Of a stretch of 64,000 nucleotides of DNA, positions 31,916 to 42,099 are shown piece after piece. The translations under genes were made by a program, and so were the position numbers. The DNA lies in contig CP007053.1 of the NCBI GenBank assembly GCA_000242935.3, forward strand, positions 4,883,001-4,947,000, given 5' to 3'. The notes beneath the pieces were generated by a model, which did no database searches, was not told the DNA's origin, and worked only from the letters and a program-made list of their open reading frames with translations. Source of the stretch: Opitutaceae bacterium TAV5 (GTDB taxonomy: Bacteria > Verrucomicrobiota > Verrucomicrobiia > Opitutales > Opitutaceae). Positions within the stretch are counted from its first letter, which is position 1. The number at the start of each line of letters is the position of its first letter.

Positions 31916-34288
31916 ATGACACCTACCACACCTCTTGTCGGTCTCGGTCTGGTGCTCGCCCTTGCGCCCTTGCCGGCCAGAGGAGACGACACCGAGGCCC
32001 TGACATTGCCCCCGCTCGAGATCGCGGCGACGCATGCGGGCGAAAATGCGCCGGTGGCGGTCACGGCGTGGTCGGGTTCCTTTCTCGAAGACCAGGGCAT
32101 CGACGACGTCGCCGGACTGGCCCCGTACATGCCGGGGCTGTTCACGGCGCAAAAATCGCCGTCCAACACCGTGATCAACATCCGCGGCATCACGAGCGAC
32201 AGCGGCGACGGTCGCGGCGACAGCCGCGTGGGCGTTTTCCAGGACGGCGTCTACATCGGCCGCCAGCGCACCAGCAACATCGCCCTCTTCGACATGGAGA
32301 GCGTGGAACTGCTGCCCGGTCCGCAACCCACCCTGTTTGCCCGCGGCGCCGAGGCGGGCGTGCTTTCCTATACGCAGAACAAGCCCGTCGACGCCACCGA
32401 AGGCAGCCTCACCGCCGGCTTCGGCAATTACAACGCGCTGACCACGCGCGGCGTCTTCAACACGCCTCTGGTGCCCGGCGAGCTCTTTGCCCGCTTCGCT
32501 TTCAGCTACACGGAGCGCGACGGCTACACCGACAACGTGGCCGACGGCTCCGATCTCAACGGGCAACAGACGCTCGCCCTGCGCGGCTCGCTCCGCTGGC
32601 AGCCCGGCGGCGCGGACGGGCGCACCACTATCGACCTGATCGGCAACTGGCAGCACGACACCCCGTCGGCCACCGGCTTCAAGAGCAACCTCATCCCGCC
32701 GACCGGCGGCGACACCAGCCCGTTCACCTTTGCCGAGCTCAATCGCGGGCGCGACCTCACCGTGGACCGCACCGTGCAGGGCGTCACCGGCATCGTGACG
32801 CACCGGATCAACCCCGACTGGACGCTCACCTCCACGACCGGCTGGCGCGAGTACGATTCCAGGGATGACTACGACGCCGACGGTTCGCGGATCAACCTCA
32901 TCGAACTGACCGATCGCGCCGACGGGCGCCAGTTCAGCCAGGAATTCCGTGTCAACTACGACGCGGGCGGCAAGTTCGCCGGCTTTGCCGGCGTCGGTTA
33001 TTTTTACGAAAACAACAAGCAGCGCATGACGCTCCACACCGACGAGCGCGCCGCCTGGCCGTTCCTCTCGGGCCGGTTCCGGGATACGCTCGTCGCCGCG
33101 GGCGTGCCCGCCGCGCTGGTCAACGCCGCCATCCCGACGATGGACCCGACCGTGCCCGTGGACCGGCTGCCGGCCTCGCTGGCGCTTTTCAACAACCCCG
33201 CGCTGCCGCCCTCGTTGCAGGCGCTCGCGCTGCTCGCCAACGCGCCGCTCAACCCGGACAACCCCGAATCGTACATTGTCACCGGCCGCACCCACGCGCT
33301 CGATCTCGTGCTCGACGGCACGTGGCGCGCCACGGATCGCCTCTCGTTCACCGCCGGCGTGCGCGGCACATGGGAGGACATCGCTTCCGGTTACGAGGTC
33401 GTCGACGCGCCGGCGCCGTCCCTGATCGGCATCCCGCTCGGCACGTCGCCCAACACGATCTTCGCGCCGACCGACGGACGGATCGAGGCGGGCGACCGTG
33501 TCTGGTCGTGGGCGGGCCGCGTGGCGGTCGACTACGAGATCGCCCGGCCGGTGCACACGTGGGCGAGCGTCTCCCGCGGCCGCCGTCCGCCGGGTTTCAT
33601 GATCGATGCCGACGCGACCACGCCGTTTGCCGAGGAAGAGGTGTGGAGCTACGAAATCGGCCTGCGCGGCAGCCTGTGGCGCGAGCGCGTACAGTGGAGC
33701 GCCTCGGTCTTTTATTACAACTACAGCCATTTCCAGAGCGTGGCGATCGACAGCGCGAGCGGCTTGCGCCTGACGGTGCAGGATGCGGGCAGCGCCACCG
33801 GGAAGGGAGCCGAATTTTCGGTGCAAGGCTCGCTCACCGACCGGATCAGCCTGTTTGCCGTGGCCAGCTTCAACGACACGACCTTCGACAAGACCGGCGA
33901 AGGCGGCGAGCCGCAGGCGTATGCCGGCTTCTCGACCCGGCTCACGCCGAAGTACGCCTTTTCCCTCGGTGCGACCGGCGTGCTGCCGGTCGATGGTTAC
34001 GGCCTGTTTTTTGTGTCGCCGGTCTGGCAGTATCGGGCAGGGTACTACTTCAACGACGACAACTCGCTTTTCGACTACAGCCTGCACCAGGGAGGCTTTG
34101 GCCTGGTGAACGTGCGCGCCGGCTGGCGTTCGCCGCAGCGGCGCTGGGAGGTGTTGCTCTACGTGGACAATCTGTTCGACAAAAACTACCTCGTGGACGC
34201 GGGCAACCTCGGCGCCATCTACGGCCTCCCGACCTTCGTCGCCGCTCCTCCCCGGATGTACGGCATGCAGGTGACGCTGCGGTTCTGA
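31916..34288 (+). CDS. TonB-dependent outer-membrane receptor
   Basis: The protein has 790 residues, with a signal peptide (LVGLGLVLALAPLPARGDD). Its plug domain carries the characteristic NTVINIRGITSD, GVFQDGVYIGRQRTSN and SVELLPGPQPTLFARGA segments, and the C-terminal 22-strand-type barrel finishes with PPRMYGMQVTLRF, a classical barrel-end aromatic. TonB receptors import siderophores, cobalamin or oligosaccharides through the outer membrane, powered by TonB-ExbBD (not in this window). There is no SusD-like partner beside it. The flanking genes are a membrane protein and a convergent GH26, so a carbohydrate substrate is possible, but iron complexes are equally likely; the ligand cannot be read from sequence. 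It starts at ATG 31916 after a 120-bp gap that follows a repeat. Confidence 0.92.
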   Translation: MTPTTPLVGLGLVLALAPLPARGDDTEALTLPPLEIAATHAGENAPVAVTAWSGSFLEDQGIDDVAGLAPYMPGLFTAQKSPSNTVINIRGITSDSGDGRGDSRVGVFQDGVYIGRQRTSNIALFDMESVELLPGPQPTLFARGAEAGVLSYTQNKPVDATEGSLTAGFGNYNALTTRGVFNTPLVPGELFARFAFSYTERDGYTDNVADGSDLNGQQTLALRGSLRWQPGGADGRTTIDLIGNWQHDTPSATGFKSNLIPPTGGDTSPFTFAELNRGRDLTVDRTVQGVTGIVTHRINPDWTLTSTTGWREYDSRDDYDADGSRINLIELTDRADGRQFSQEFRVNYDAGGKFAGFAGVGYFYENNKQRMTLHTDERAAWPFLSGRFRDTLVAAGVPAALVNAAIPTMDPTVPVDRLPASLALFNNPALPPSLQALALLANAPLNPDNPESYIVTGRTHALDLVLDGTWRATDRLSFTAGVRGTWEDIASGYEVVDAPAPSLIGIPLGTSPNTIFAPTDGRIEAGDRVWSWAGRVAVDYEIARPVHTWASVSRGRRPPGFMIDADATTPFAEEEVWSYEIGLRGSLWRERVQWSASVFYYNYSHFQSVAIDSASGLRLTVQDAGSATGKGAEFSVQGSLTDRISLFAVASFNDTTFDKTGEGGEPQAYAGFSTRLTPKYAFSLGATGVLPVDGYGLFFVSPVWQYRAGYYFNDDNSLFDYSLHQGGFGLVNVRAGWRSPQRRWEVLLYVDNLFDKNYLVDAGNLGAIYGLPTFVAAPPRMYGMQVTLRF

Positions 34289-34321
34289 AAGGAAAGCCGG
34301 CAACCACCTGTCTGGCCCGGT

Positions 34322-35776
34322 TCAGTGTTTTTCACCGGCGATTGACGGGCGATCGGGCAACGCCCCGAGGCGTTCGAGGGTGATGACCCGGGGCAGCGCC
34401 CAGGTCCGGGCGACGGTGGCGGCGGGGTTGGCATCGGTGCGGGTGATGTAGTCGTCCCAGACGAGAAACCACAGCCACGGGGCCTGCGTGCCGACGATCG
34501 GCAGCGGGCCGCATTCTCCGAGGGCGAGAGGCTTGCGGCCTCCATAAAGTTCCCGGAGCCGGTCGAACACCGTGAAAAAATCTCCCCGTGTGCCGGCCGG
34601 CGCATAAAGATCGGTGGCGATGATATCGACGACATCGTCTCCCGGATACCAGTCGGGGGCGCCGGGATCGTCCGTCGAGGTCCAGACCCAGAGCAGGTTG
34701 TCGAGGTCGTGCAGCCGGGTGAAGCGGTCATACATGAGGCGGTAGAGCCGTTTCGCCGCTTCGGGGCCGCGGGCTCCCCACCAGAACCAGCCGCCCTCGG
34801 CTTCGTGGAGGGGACGCCAGAGGACGGGCACGCGGGCGTCGCGCAGGACCTTGAGCTTTTCCGCGATCCGGTCGATATCCCGGATCGCGGCGAAATACTC
34901 GGCGGATGTTTCGTCGGCCAGGCGGCCGACATCGAAGGTGGTCTTGCCGGTGGAGAAACTGCTCCATACCGGTTCGGCGGCGCCGAACGGGGAAAGCCAG
35001 TGCCAGGAAAGGGTGACGATGCCTCCCCGGTCCCGGCTCCACTGGAGGGCTTTTTCAACGGCGCCGTCTCCTTCCGGGTGGTTCCATGCGCCGGAGTAGT
35101 AGAGCAGGTCGAGGCCGAGAATCGCCGGCGCGGCGTTTCGGGTGAGGCGGGCGATGTGTCCGATCCGGGCCATGTCTTGCGGGCCGGAATCATGCTGGCC
35201 GGCAAAGGTGCGCCGGCCGAATTCCCGGACGAGCAGTGCGTGGAGCGCGCGGGCCTCGGGCGAGGCGCGCGGGTTGACTGGCATGCCGGCGAGTTGAAAC
35301 GCAGCGGGAGGTGTGGCGGGAGAGAGCCGGATGGAGGCGATGTCGGCATACCCCCAGTCGGTCCCGATGCGGAGTGTGCTGGCGCCGGCCGGAAGGATCA
35401 CGCGGCCGAAGGGATGCGTCCCGAAGCCGTCGGTCTGCGGGAAGAGGCGGCTGCCTTGCAGGTTGCCGTCGACGAAAACGGGGATGCGCTTGTCGGCATC
35501 GCAGGCATACGTGAGTTCGAGCAGGTAATGGCCGGCGGCGGGGACGCGCACGGAGAAGTCGAGCGCGTCTCCCGGCTGTACGAAGCCGGTCACTACGCTG
35601 CGCCCGGTGCCATCGGGGAATTCGCGGGCGAGGCGCGTCTGGCCGATGAGGCTGGCTTCTTCGGCCGTCCAGGTCCATGCGACCGGCGTGCAGATGCCGG
35701 GCGACGCAGCGAGCAGCCCGATGGCGAGCAGTAACAGCAGCAGGCCTGGCGGGGAAGGCGATGCGGCAGTTCTCAC
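34322..35776 (-). CDS. Glycoside hydrolase family 26 (mannanase-like) with CBM
   Basis: A 484-residue secreted enzyme. After a signal peptide (LLLLLLAIGLLAASPGICTP) comes a CBM35-like module (about 32-155, with GHYLLELTYACDADKRIPVF and GTDWGYADIASIRL). The GH26 barrel covers about 165-484: AGQHDSGPQDMARIG, SWHWLSPFG, and the catalytic acid/base E325 in RPLHEAEGGWFWWG, with the nucleophile probably E421 in LALGECGPL. GH26 enzymes are retaining; most cut beta-mannan, some beta-1,3-xylan or mixed glucan. The GTG at 35776 was chosen because it precedes the signal peptide; the frame continues upstream into a fold-back repeat that is unlikely to be coding. It lies downstream of the GH5 gene on the same strand, though separated by repeats. 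Confidence 0.86.
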   Translation of the reverse strand: MRTAASPSPPGLLLLLLAIGLLAASPGICTPVAWTWTAEEASLIGQTRLAREFPDGTGRSVVTGFVQPGDALDFSVRVPAAGHYLLELTYACDADKRIPVFVDGNLQGSRLFPQTDGFGTHPFGRVILPAGASTLRIGTDWGYADIASIRLSPATPPAAFQLAGMPVNPRASPEARALHALLVREFGRRTFAGQHDSGPQDMARIGHIARLTRNAAPAILGLDLLYYSGAWNHPEGDGAVEKALQWSRDRGGIVTLSWHWLSPFGAAEPVWSSFSTGKTTFDVGRLADETSAEYFAAIRDIDRIAEKLKVLRDARVPVLWRPLHEAEGGWFWWGARGPEAAKRLYRLMYDRFTRLHDLDNLLWVWTSTDDPGAPDWYPGDDVVDIIATDLYAPAGTRGDFFTVFDRLRELYGGRKPLALGECGPLPIVGTQAPWLWFLVWDDYITRTDANPAATVARTWALPRVITLERLGALPDRPSIAGEKH

Positions 35777-35799
35777 ACCGGTGCCCTGGATGTTCCGGA

Positions 35800-36127
35800 T
35801 TTTACACAAAGATCGCGAAGGGCGCGAAAAAATTAACAGACAATTCATTGTGAACTTTGCACTGCGATCCCGGGGATTCGTTGCAGTGGGCGAGGATTCT
35901 GAATCCGGGAGAAGTTGAGCATTCCGGGGACGCTGGCTTGCCCTCTGCGCCCACTCCCAATCTCTGTGGTGCAAATTTTTACACCGCAGAGATTGGGAGT
36001 GGGCGCAGAGAGAAAGAGAGAGAGGTTACGCCCTCCCCGTACCTTGTTTCCTTGCCCGCAGTTCCCTCCCCCCCCTCGCCCGCCTTCGGTTGCGGCTGCG
36101 CCGCTCTGTGACCTTTGTGTAAAAATC
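35800..36127. repeat. Fold-back element, TTTTACACAAAG family, with another palindrome inside
   Basis: The outer arms are TTTTACACAAAGATCGCGAA (35800-35819, continuing to 35826) and GTGACCTTTGTGTAAAAAT (36109-36127). Most of the 456-bp space between the GH26 start and the GH5 stop is this element; the rest shows no gene. A related element with better-kept arms lies at 63611-63703. Confidence 0.7.
35943..36010. repeat. Near-perfect 29-bp inverted repeat
   Basis: The left arm 35943-35971 begins CTCTGCGCCCACTCCCAATC, and the right arm 35982-36010 is its complement in 28 of 29 positions, with a 10-nt loop CAAATTTTTA. It is nested inside the larger TTTTACACAAAG element. The loop ends in a T-run, so it might terminate transcripts from the GH5 side, but the nested placement looks like a later insertion. 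Confidence 0.85.
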
Positions 36128-36232
36128 GGAAAGTCTTGAGGAACGGGTATCACGTATTCGTAAAACGGAAACAGGAACCATCAGGGAGTGGCCGCAATGC
36201 TGGCGCCCGGACCGGGCCCGGGCGCAATCAGG

Positions 36233-37921
<1,689 letters not shown>

Positions 37922-37989
37922 TGGAAAATATTACGTGCGGAAAAGGGGCGAGCCCGGGAAGGGCGGAAGGCGGAGCCGCGGGACACTGC

Positions 37990-38010
37990 GCCACGGGAGA
38001 GTCCCGTGGC
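37990..38010 (-). terminator. Possible stem-loop terminator after the PEP-CTERM gene
   Basis: A perfect 9-bp stem (GCCACGGGA/TCCCGTGGC) with a 3-nt loop lies about 57 bp past the PEP-CTERM stop on the minus strand and upstream of GH5. There is no clear T-tract, so it may attenuate transcription, stabilise RNA, or be a small repeat rather than a full terminator. Confidence 0.4.
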
Positions 38011-38066
38011 GGGAACGAGGAAGATCGGAAGCAAGGCGACCGAAATGCGGTTGCCCGCGCGGTGCG

Positions 38067-38912
38067 TCAGGAGCGGCGGCGGAAGACGATGACCGTGGTC
38101 AGGACGCCGAGACCGGCGAGGAGGGCGACGGTCGCGGGTTCGGGGACGGCGACGATCTGCACGGAGTTGAGGAAGCCGCGGACGGAAGATTGGCTGGCGA
38201 TGTTGAGGATGTCACCGGAAGAAAGGGTGACAGTGAATTTGACGTAGTTTGCTGCTTCGCCCTTTCCTGCCTCGACCCAGGCGGTAGTGGAAACGGTGTT
38301 ACTGGAGAAAGTCAGGGATTCGGTCGCGTAGTTGGTGAAATTGAAATTATCGGAGGCGACGGAGGAGGTGCCCACGTAAAGGTTCTGCGTCTGCGAGCCG
38401 CTCAGGTTGGTATTGCGGGCTGTGATGTAGATGTCGTAGGTGCCGGCGGCGAGGCCGGCCAGTTGGAAACCCACGGACCTCGTGCCGGAACTTGAGCCAA
38501 CGTAAATGCCGTCGGTGGCGACGGAGGTTCCGCTATAGACTCCAGAGGCGGTTGCGGTTCCGAGTGCGCCGCTCAAGCGTGAAGCCTCGCCCGGGTAGTT
38601 GCTGTTCCCCGACAGATAGATATTTTTCGTACTGGCGGTATTCCCTCCCAAGGAGAGGGAGATGCGGGCGGCGGTTGTTCCATCGGACCACTTGAGGCCG
38701 CCCGCCGCGATGTCGGTCCATCCGACCGTATTCCAGGTCTTGTCGGACGTTGAATTGCTGACCGTGTGCCAAGGGCTGTTGGTCAGGGCGGCGTCGCCGG
38801 TGGCCACGGTCGGGCCGAAATCGAGCTGCAGGACGGCCTGAGCGCTGGCAATAGCGGGCGTCAGAACAAGGAGAACGGAGACGCAGGCGGGGAGGAGGAT
38901 TTTACGTTTCAT
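38067..38912 (-). CDS. PEP-CTERM sorting domain protein
   Basis: A 281-residue secreted protein with a signal peptide (MKRKILLPACVSVLLVLTPAIASAQ). The body is Ser/Thr/Gly-rich and beta-rich (for example ISLSLGGNTASTKNIYLSG, GLAAGTYDIYITARN), resembling a carbohydrate-binding or lectin-like jelly roll. The C-terminus, residues 256-281, is VPEPATVALLAGLGVLTTVI followed by VFRRRS, the tripartite PEP-CTERM signal recognised by an exosortase. It lies between an H-X9-DG pseudopilin and GH5 on the same strand, repeating the gene content at the left edge of the window. A role in displaying or binding polysaccharide at the cell surface is an inference. Confidence 0.9.
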   Translation of the reverse strand: MKRKILLPACVSVLLVLTPAIASAQAVLQLDFGPTVATGDAALTNSPWHTVSNSTSDKTWNTVGWTDIAAGGLKWSDGTTAARISLSLGGNTASTKNIYLSGNSNYPGEASRLSGALGTATASGVYSGTSVATDGIYVGSSSGTRSVGFQLAGLAAGTYDIYITARNTNLSGSQTQNLYVGTSSVASDNFNFTNYATESLTFSSNTVSTTAWVEAGKGEAANYVKFTVTLSSGDILNIASQSSVRGFLNSVQIVAVPEPATVALLAGLGVLTTVIVFRRRS

Positions 38913-38968
38913 AAATATGACAGGAGTATCGGGTGGCGGTGGATGCGGTTACGGGAGGACGGGACGGG

Positions 38969-39712
38969 CTATAGTTTTTTATTCAGGTTATCGAGTTGGG
39001 TGCGGGTGTATTTGGTGCTGATTTTGCCGACGTGACCGTCGAAATAGAGGACGTTGCGATTGTTGCCGTGAACGGGGCTGCGGGGGACATCATTGCCGCT
39101 GCCAAACGTGACCGCGTCCGCGTCGATGAAAAACCACGTTTGCGCGGGCTGGAGAATGTCCGAAAATTTGACACCGTACTTATACAAACCGCCTTCCGTC
39201 ACGGATTCGCCTGATGTGAGGGTAGCCCTCTTGGTGAGACTCACGCTGGGGATAACCGCAGTCGTGGATGGGTTGCGGGCGGTCATCCAGGCGGGGCAGG
39301 CGAACAGGGGCGACCAGTGCATCTTGGTCGCGTCGCTGTCCGAATTCCGGGTAGCGGTCGGCGTGTTCAGGTAGGGGGCGAGCAGCAGGGGGAGCCGCTT
39401 TTTGCTGTTACCTTCCGTGCCATAGGAGGGGCTTTGTCCGATGGTGAGCGTGCCGGCATCGCTGTGCACGGGCAGGTTGTCCTTGTTGTCCTGTGCGTAG
39501 AGCACCATGCCGATGCCGATTTGCCGGAAGTTGGAGGCGCAAACCGCAGCCTGCGCCGTTTGCCGCACTTTCCCGACAACCGGTATGATGATCGCCGCGA
39601 GGATGCCGATGATGGCAATGACGGTCAGCAACTCGACCAGGGTAAAGGCGCGCGAGCGGCCCGATGCGCCGGAAAGGGTGAACGAAGAACGGGATAGGAG
39701 CGTGGCGAACAT
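38969..39712 (-). CDS. Prepilin-like protein with H-X9-DG motif
   Basis: This 247-residue protein begins with a short leader, then RAFTLVELLTVIAIIGILAA, the prepilin peptidase site with the conserved Glu five residues into the hydrophobic helix (FTLVE), followed by KVRQTAQAAVCASNFRQIGI. Near the C-terminus, VHGNNRNVLYFDGHVGKI gives H-X9-DG, exactly as in the paralogue at 402-1106. The protein is the first gene of the minus-strand cassette (pseudopilin, PEP-CTERM, GH5). It starts at the ATG 39712, facing the divergent regulator across an AT-rich gap. It probably inserts in the inner membrane as a pseudopilin; a cargo-specific role in CAZyme secretion is hypothetical. Confidence 0.92.
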   Translation of the reverse strand: MFATLLSRSSFTLSGASGRSRAFTLVELLTVIAIIGILAAIIIPVVGKVRQTAQAAVCASNFRQIGIGMVLYAQDNKDNLPVHSDAGTLTIGQSPSYGTEGNSKKRLPLLLAPYLNTPTATRNSDSDATKMHWSPLFACPAWMTARNPSTTAVIPSVSLTKRATLTSGESVTEGGLYKYGVKFSDILQPAQTWFFIDADAVTFGSGNDVPRSPVHGNNRNVLYFDGHVGKISTKYTRTQLDNLNKKL

Positions 39713-40051
39713 GGAGAAGCGATGGGTTTACGAATAGCCTGAGAGTGGGTCTAGTAATAGTCAAGCGCTTTGTCTGGGGGCTGAAGCAGTCCGATATTGT
39801 TTTTTACGGGAAAAATTAAATCAATATGTTATCATAAATATAGTTAAGGAATTTTCAATAATCCGCTGATTTTGGTATCGCGAAATTATTGCTGTTATGG
39901 GTGTCGAAAAACATTTTATATTATAAGCTATTGATTTAAAATTTATTAAAATAAAATCGATGCGATTTGCATAAAAAAGGTTCGATTTTTACGACGGAAT
40001 TGCTATGCATTGCTATACGAATTGACGAAATCCCTCGAAAACCCTGTCTCC
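39713..40051. promoter_or_regulatory. AT-rich divergent promoter region with operator candidates
   Basis: This 339-bp stretch between the divergent pseudopilin and regulator genes is visibly A/T-dominated, unlike the rest of the window. It contains AAATCG-ATG-CGATTT (39954-39968) with another CGATTT at 39983-39988, and a tandem 10-mer ATTGCTATGC/ATTGCTATAC at 39999-40018, about 33 bp before the regulator's ATG. These are candidate operators for the GntR/LacI protein and its divergent cassette. No gene is seen within it. Confidence 0.6.
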
Positions 40052-41386
40052 ATGTCTGTCTCACCCAATGCTCCTGCCCACATTCCCGAGCCTTCCGATC
40101 TGGTGGTCGCTCCGCTGAAGTACCGGCAGGTGGAGCGTGAAATCCGGCAGTTGGCCAAAACCCTGCCTGTCGGAGCCCGGCTCCCGTCGGAACGCAGCAT
40201 GGCCAAGCTCTACGACTGCAATTTTCTGACGGTCCGCAAGGCCCTCAAGCAACTGGTGGAGGAAGGCCGCATCGTTCGCCGCGTAGGCAGCGGAACGTTT
40301 GTCGGGGATCCGTCCACACCGGAACCCGCAGACCATCGTGGCAATCGCAACGTCGGCGGCGCCAACGGCACGCCGGCCGGCGGCGTCACCACGGCGGCAG
40401 GGCACACCGCTCCGGCGACGCCACCGGCCCGCCGTGTGGGGCTTCTGGTCGTGCCTTCGGGCAATACGTATGCCAGCAGGCTGTTGCAGGAAATCGCCCA
40501 CGCCGGCCTGGAAGAAGGCATCGAGATCTCCTCGCGCTGGGTGCGGGATTTTTCCGACGACGCGCTCGGCCAGGCCGAACAGCTCCGCCAGGAAGGCTGC
40601 GCGGCGCTCGCCCTGCCCTGGTTTCCCTTCGAGAAGGTGGACGAGGTGCGGGACTTTGTTTCCCGCAGTCCGCTGCAGGTGAGCCTGCCGATGGTCATTC
40701 CCGGCCTGGAGCGCAACAGCTTCGTCAACCCGCTGCGCTTTGGCGGCGGTTCGCAACGCGCCGTCGAGGCGCTTTCTTCCTATTTTCTGGAACTCGGCGC
40801 CCGGCACATCGCCTTTCTCGGTCCCGATGCGCCCGCGGACGTGATCCTGCAAAAATCGCTCACGGCCTACGCCTGCCGCGCCTCGCGTGAAGGTCTTCCC
40901 GGGCTCTGCGGACTTGTGCAACCCGGCACGCGCCCGATGGACCAGATCGCCGCCAGATGGCGGGAGCATTGCCGCGACGGCAACCTCGCCATCATCAGCT
41001 ATGACGACGAGCACGCCCTGCGCTTCATGACGGCGATGCACAAGCTCGGCCTGGGCGCCCCGCGCGACTATCGCATCATCGGCTTCAACGACACCGAAGC
41101 CAGCGTGTTCAGCGACCCGCCGCTGAGCACGATTCCGCAGAATTTTGACGACATCAGCACCTGGCTGCTGCGCAACGCCCTGGCGCTCGCCCGGGGAGAG
41201 GTGGCGCAGTCGCCCGGTGGCCAGATCCCGCGCCTGATCGTCCGGAGCACGTGCGGCGGCCGCGGAAAGATCGACGACGATTTCCGCAGCCGGCTCCCGA
41301 TGCTGAATATCATCATGCCGGCTACCGCCGCCGAGGCCCCGGCGCTCCCTTCGGGAATCGTTCCGCCCTCTTCCCCGACGGCCTGA
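40052..41386 (+). CDS. GntR/LacI hybrid transcriptional regulator
   Basis: The 444-residue regulator has an N-terminal GntR winged helix (about 22-92: KYRQVEREIRQLAKTLPVGA followed by RLPSERSMAKLYDCNFLTVR, and GRIVRRVGSGTFVG). A Gly/Ala/Thr-rich linker joins it to a LacI-like periplasmic-binding-protein domain (about 128-415: RRVGLLVVPSGNTYASRLLQ, GARHIAFLGPD, AIISYDDEHALRF, IGFNDTEASVFSDPPLSTIP). Such hybrids, common in Verrucomicrobia and Planctomycetes, bind a sugar and release operators of carbohydrate genes. The ATG at 40052 is preferred; a TTG at 40010 would place the start inside a tandem 10-mer repeat. It lies divergent from the pseudopilin/PEP-CTERM/GH5 genes and upstream of a free accessory domain, so it probably regulates both arms. 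Confidence 0.9.
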   Translation: MSVSPNAPAHIPEPSDLVVAPLKYRQVEREIRQLAKTLPVGARLPSERSMAKLYDCNFLTVRKALKQLVEEGRIVRRVGSGTFVGDPSTPEPADHRGNRNVGGANGTPAGGVTTAAGHTAPATPPARRVGLLVVPSGNTYASRLLQEIAHAGLEEGIEISSRWVRDFSDDALGQAEQLRQEGCAALALPWFPFEKVDEVRDFVSRSPLQVSLPMVIPGLERNSFVNPLRFGGGSQRAVEALSSYFLELGARHIAFLGPDAPADVILQKSLTAYACRASREGLPGLCGLVQPGTRPMDQIAARWREHCRDGNLAIISYDDEHALRFMTAMHKLGLGAPRDYRIIGFNDTEASVFSDPPLSTIPQNFDDISTWLLRNALALARGEVAQSPGGQIPRLIVRSTCGGRGKIDDDFRSRLPMLNIIMPATAAEAPALPSGIVPPSSPTA

Positions 41387-41472
41387 CCTGCCTTGCAGGA
41401 TCGCCGGTCCTTCTTCCGGACGGGTTTTACCGTTCCGCTGCGACAGCACCCACCACCCGACATCAAAACCTC

Positions 41473-42075
41473 ATGAAAAAAACATCCGCAACCGCATCGC
41501 TCTTCGTCCTCATCGCGAGCCTGTTCATCGCCGGAGGCACCGCCCTGCAGGCGCAATCCGCCGTCGGCACGAACCTGATCGTCAACGGCGATTTCTCGAC
41601 TGACAGCAAGGACGCGGGCTGGCCCGACAAATGGGGCAAACCCAAGGCCGGCGCCTCGTCGTGGGAAACGTCCGAGGACGGCAAACGTTTCGTGCGCCTC
41701 GAAGCCACGGAGCCCGACAAGATGATCCTCATCTACCACCTCGCGTTCCTGAAGCCCGACGTAAAGGCCGTCGAACTGAGTTGCCGCGTCCGGGCGACCG
41801 GCCTGGTGAAGGGCACGAAATCGTGGTTCGACGCCCGCATCATGTGCGATTTTCTGACCGGTCCCGGCGGCTCGAAAATCAAGGGGGCGAAACCCCTCGT
41901 TCTCGCCAGCAAGGACACGGACGGCTGGGCCGAGCGCAAGGTCCGGTTCAATGTTCCCGAGGGCGCAAAGGCGATCCAGATCATGCCTGCGCTGTTCAGC
42001 GTGACGTCCGGCCGGCTCGATATCGCCGAGGTCGCGCTCCGCGTCGTCGAGCCTGCCGAGCCCGCGGCGCCCTGA
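41473..42075 (+). CDS. Secreted stand-alone accessory (CBM-like) domain protein
   Basis: A 200-residue protein with a signal peptide (SLFVLIASLFIAGGTALQAQ). Its whole mature part resembles the N-terminal domain of the GH5 enzyme at 36233-37921: both show NGDFS..DAGWPDKWGKPKAGASSWET-like text, KRFVR, a WFDAR segment, a DGWxER/T edge strand and IMPALFxVxSGxxDI. It has no catalytic domain. The start ATG at 41473 follows directly after the regulator gene (86-bp gap). It probably binds polysaccharide or is displayed on the surface, and seems to be a duplicated module of the GH5. Identity as a specific CBM family is not settled. Confidence 0.8.
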   Translation: MKKTSATASLFVLIASLFIAGGTALQAQSAVGTNLIVNGDFSTDSKDAGWPDKWGKPKAGASSWETSEDGKRFVRLEATEPDKMILIYHLAFLKPDVKAVELSCRVRATGLVKGTKSWFDARIMCDFLTGPGGSKIKGAKPLVLASKDTDGWAERKVRFNVPEGAKAIQIMPALFSVTSGRLDIAEVALRVVEPAEPAAP

Positions 42076-42099
42076 TGTAGCACGCGTAACTGTTTTGGC

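Noticed and set aside
31916-34288. A SusC/SusD-type polysaccharide utilisation locus around the TonB receptor
   Set aside because: No SusD-like lipoprotein or further receptor is adjacent; the neighbours do not make a classical PUL.
35857-36139. Short open frames within the fold-back region upstream of GH26
   Set aside because: Their peptides are translations of inverted repeats; both strands give similar meaningless sequence.
37990-38010. Calling the hairpin a strong intrinsic terminator
   Set aside because: The stem is good but there is no T-tract after it on the minus strand, so it is listed only as a possible terminator.
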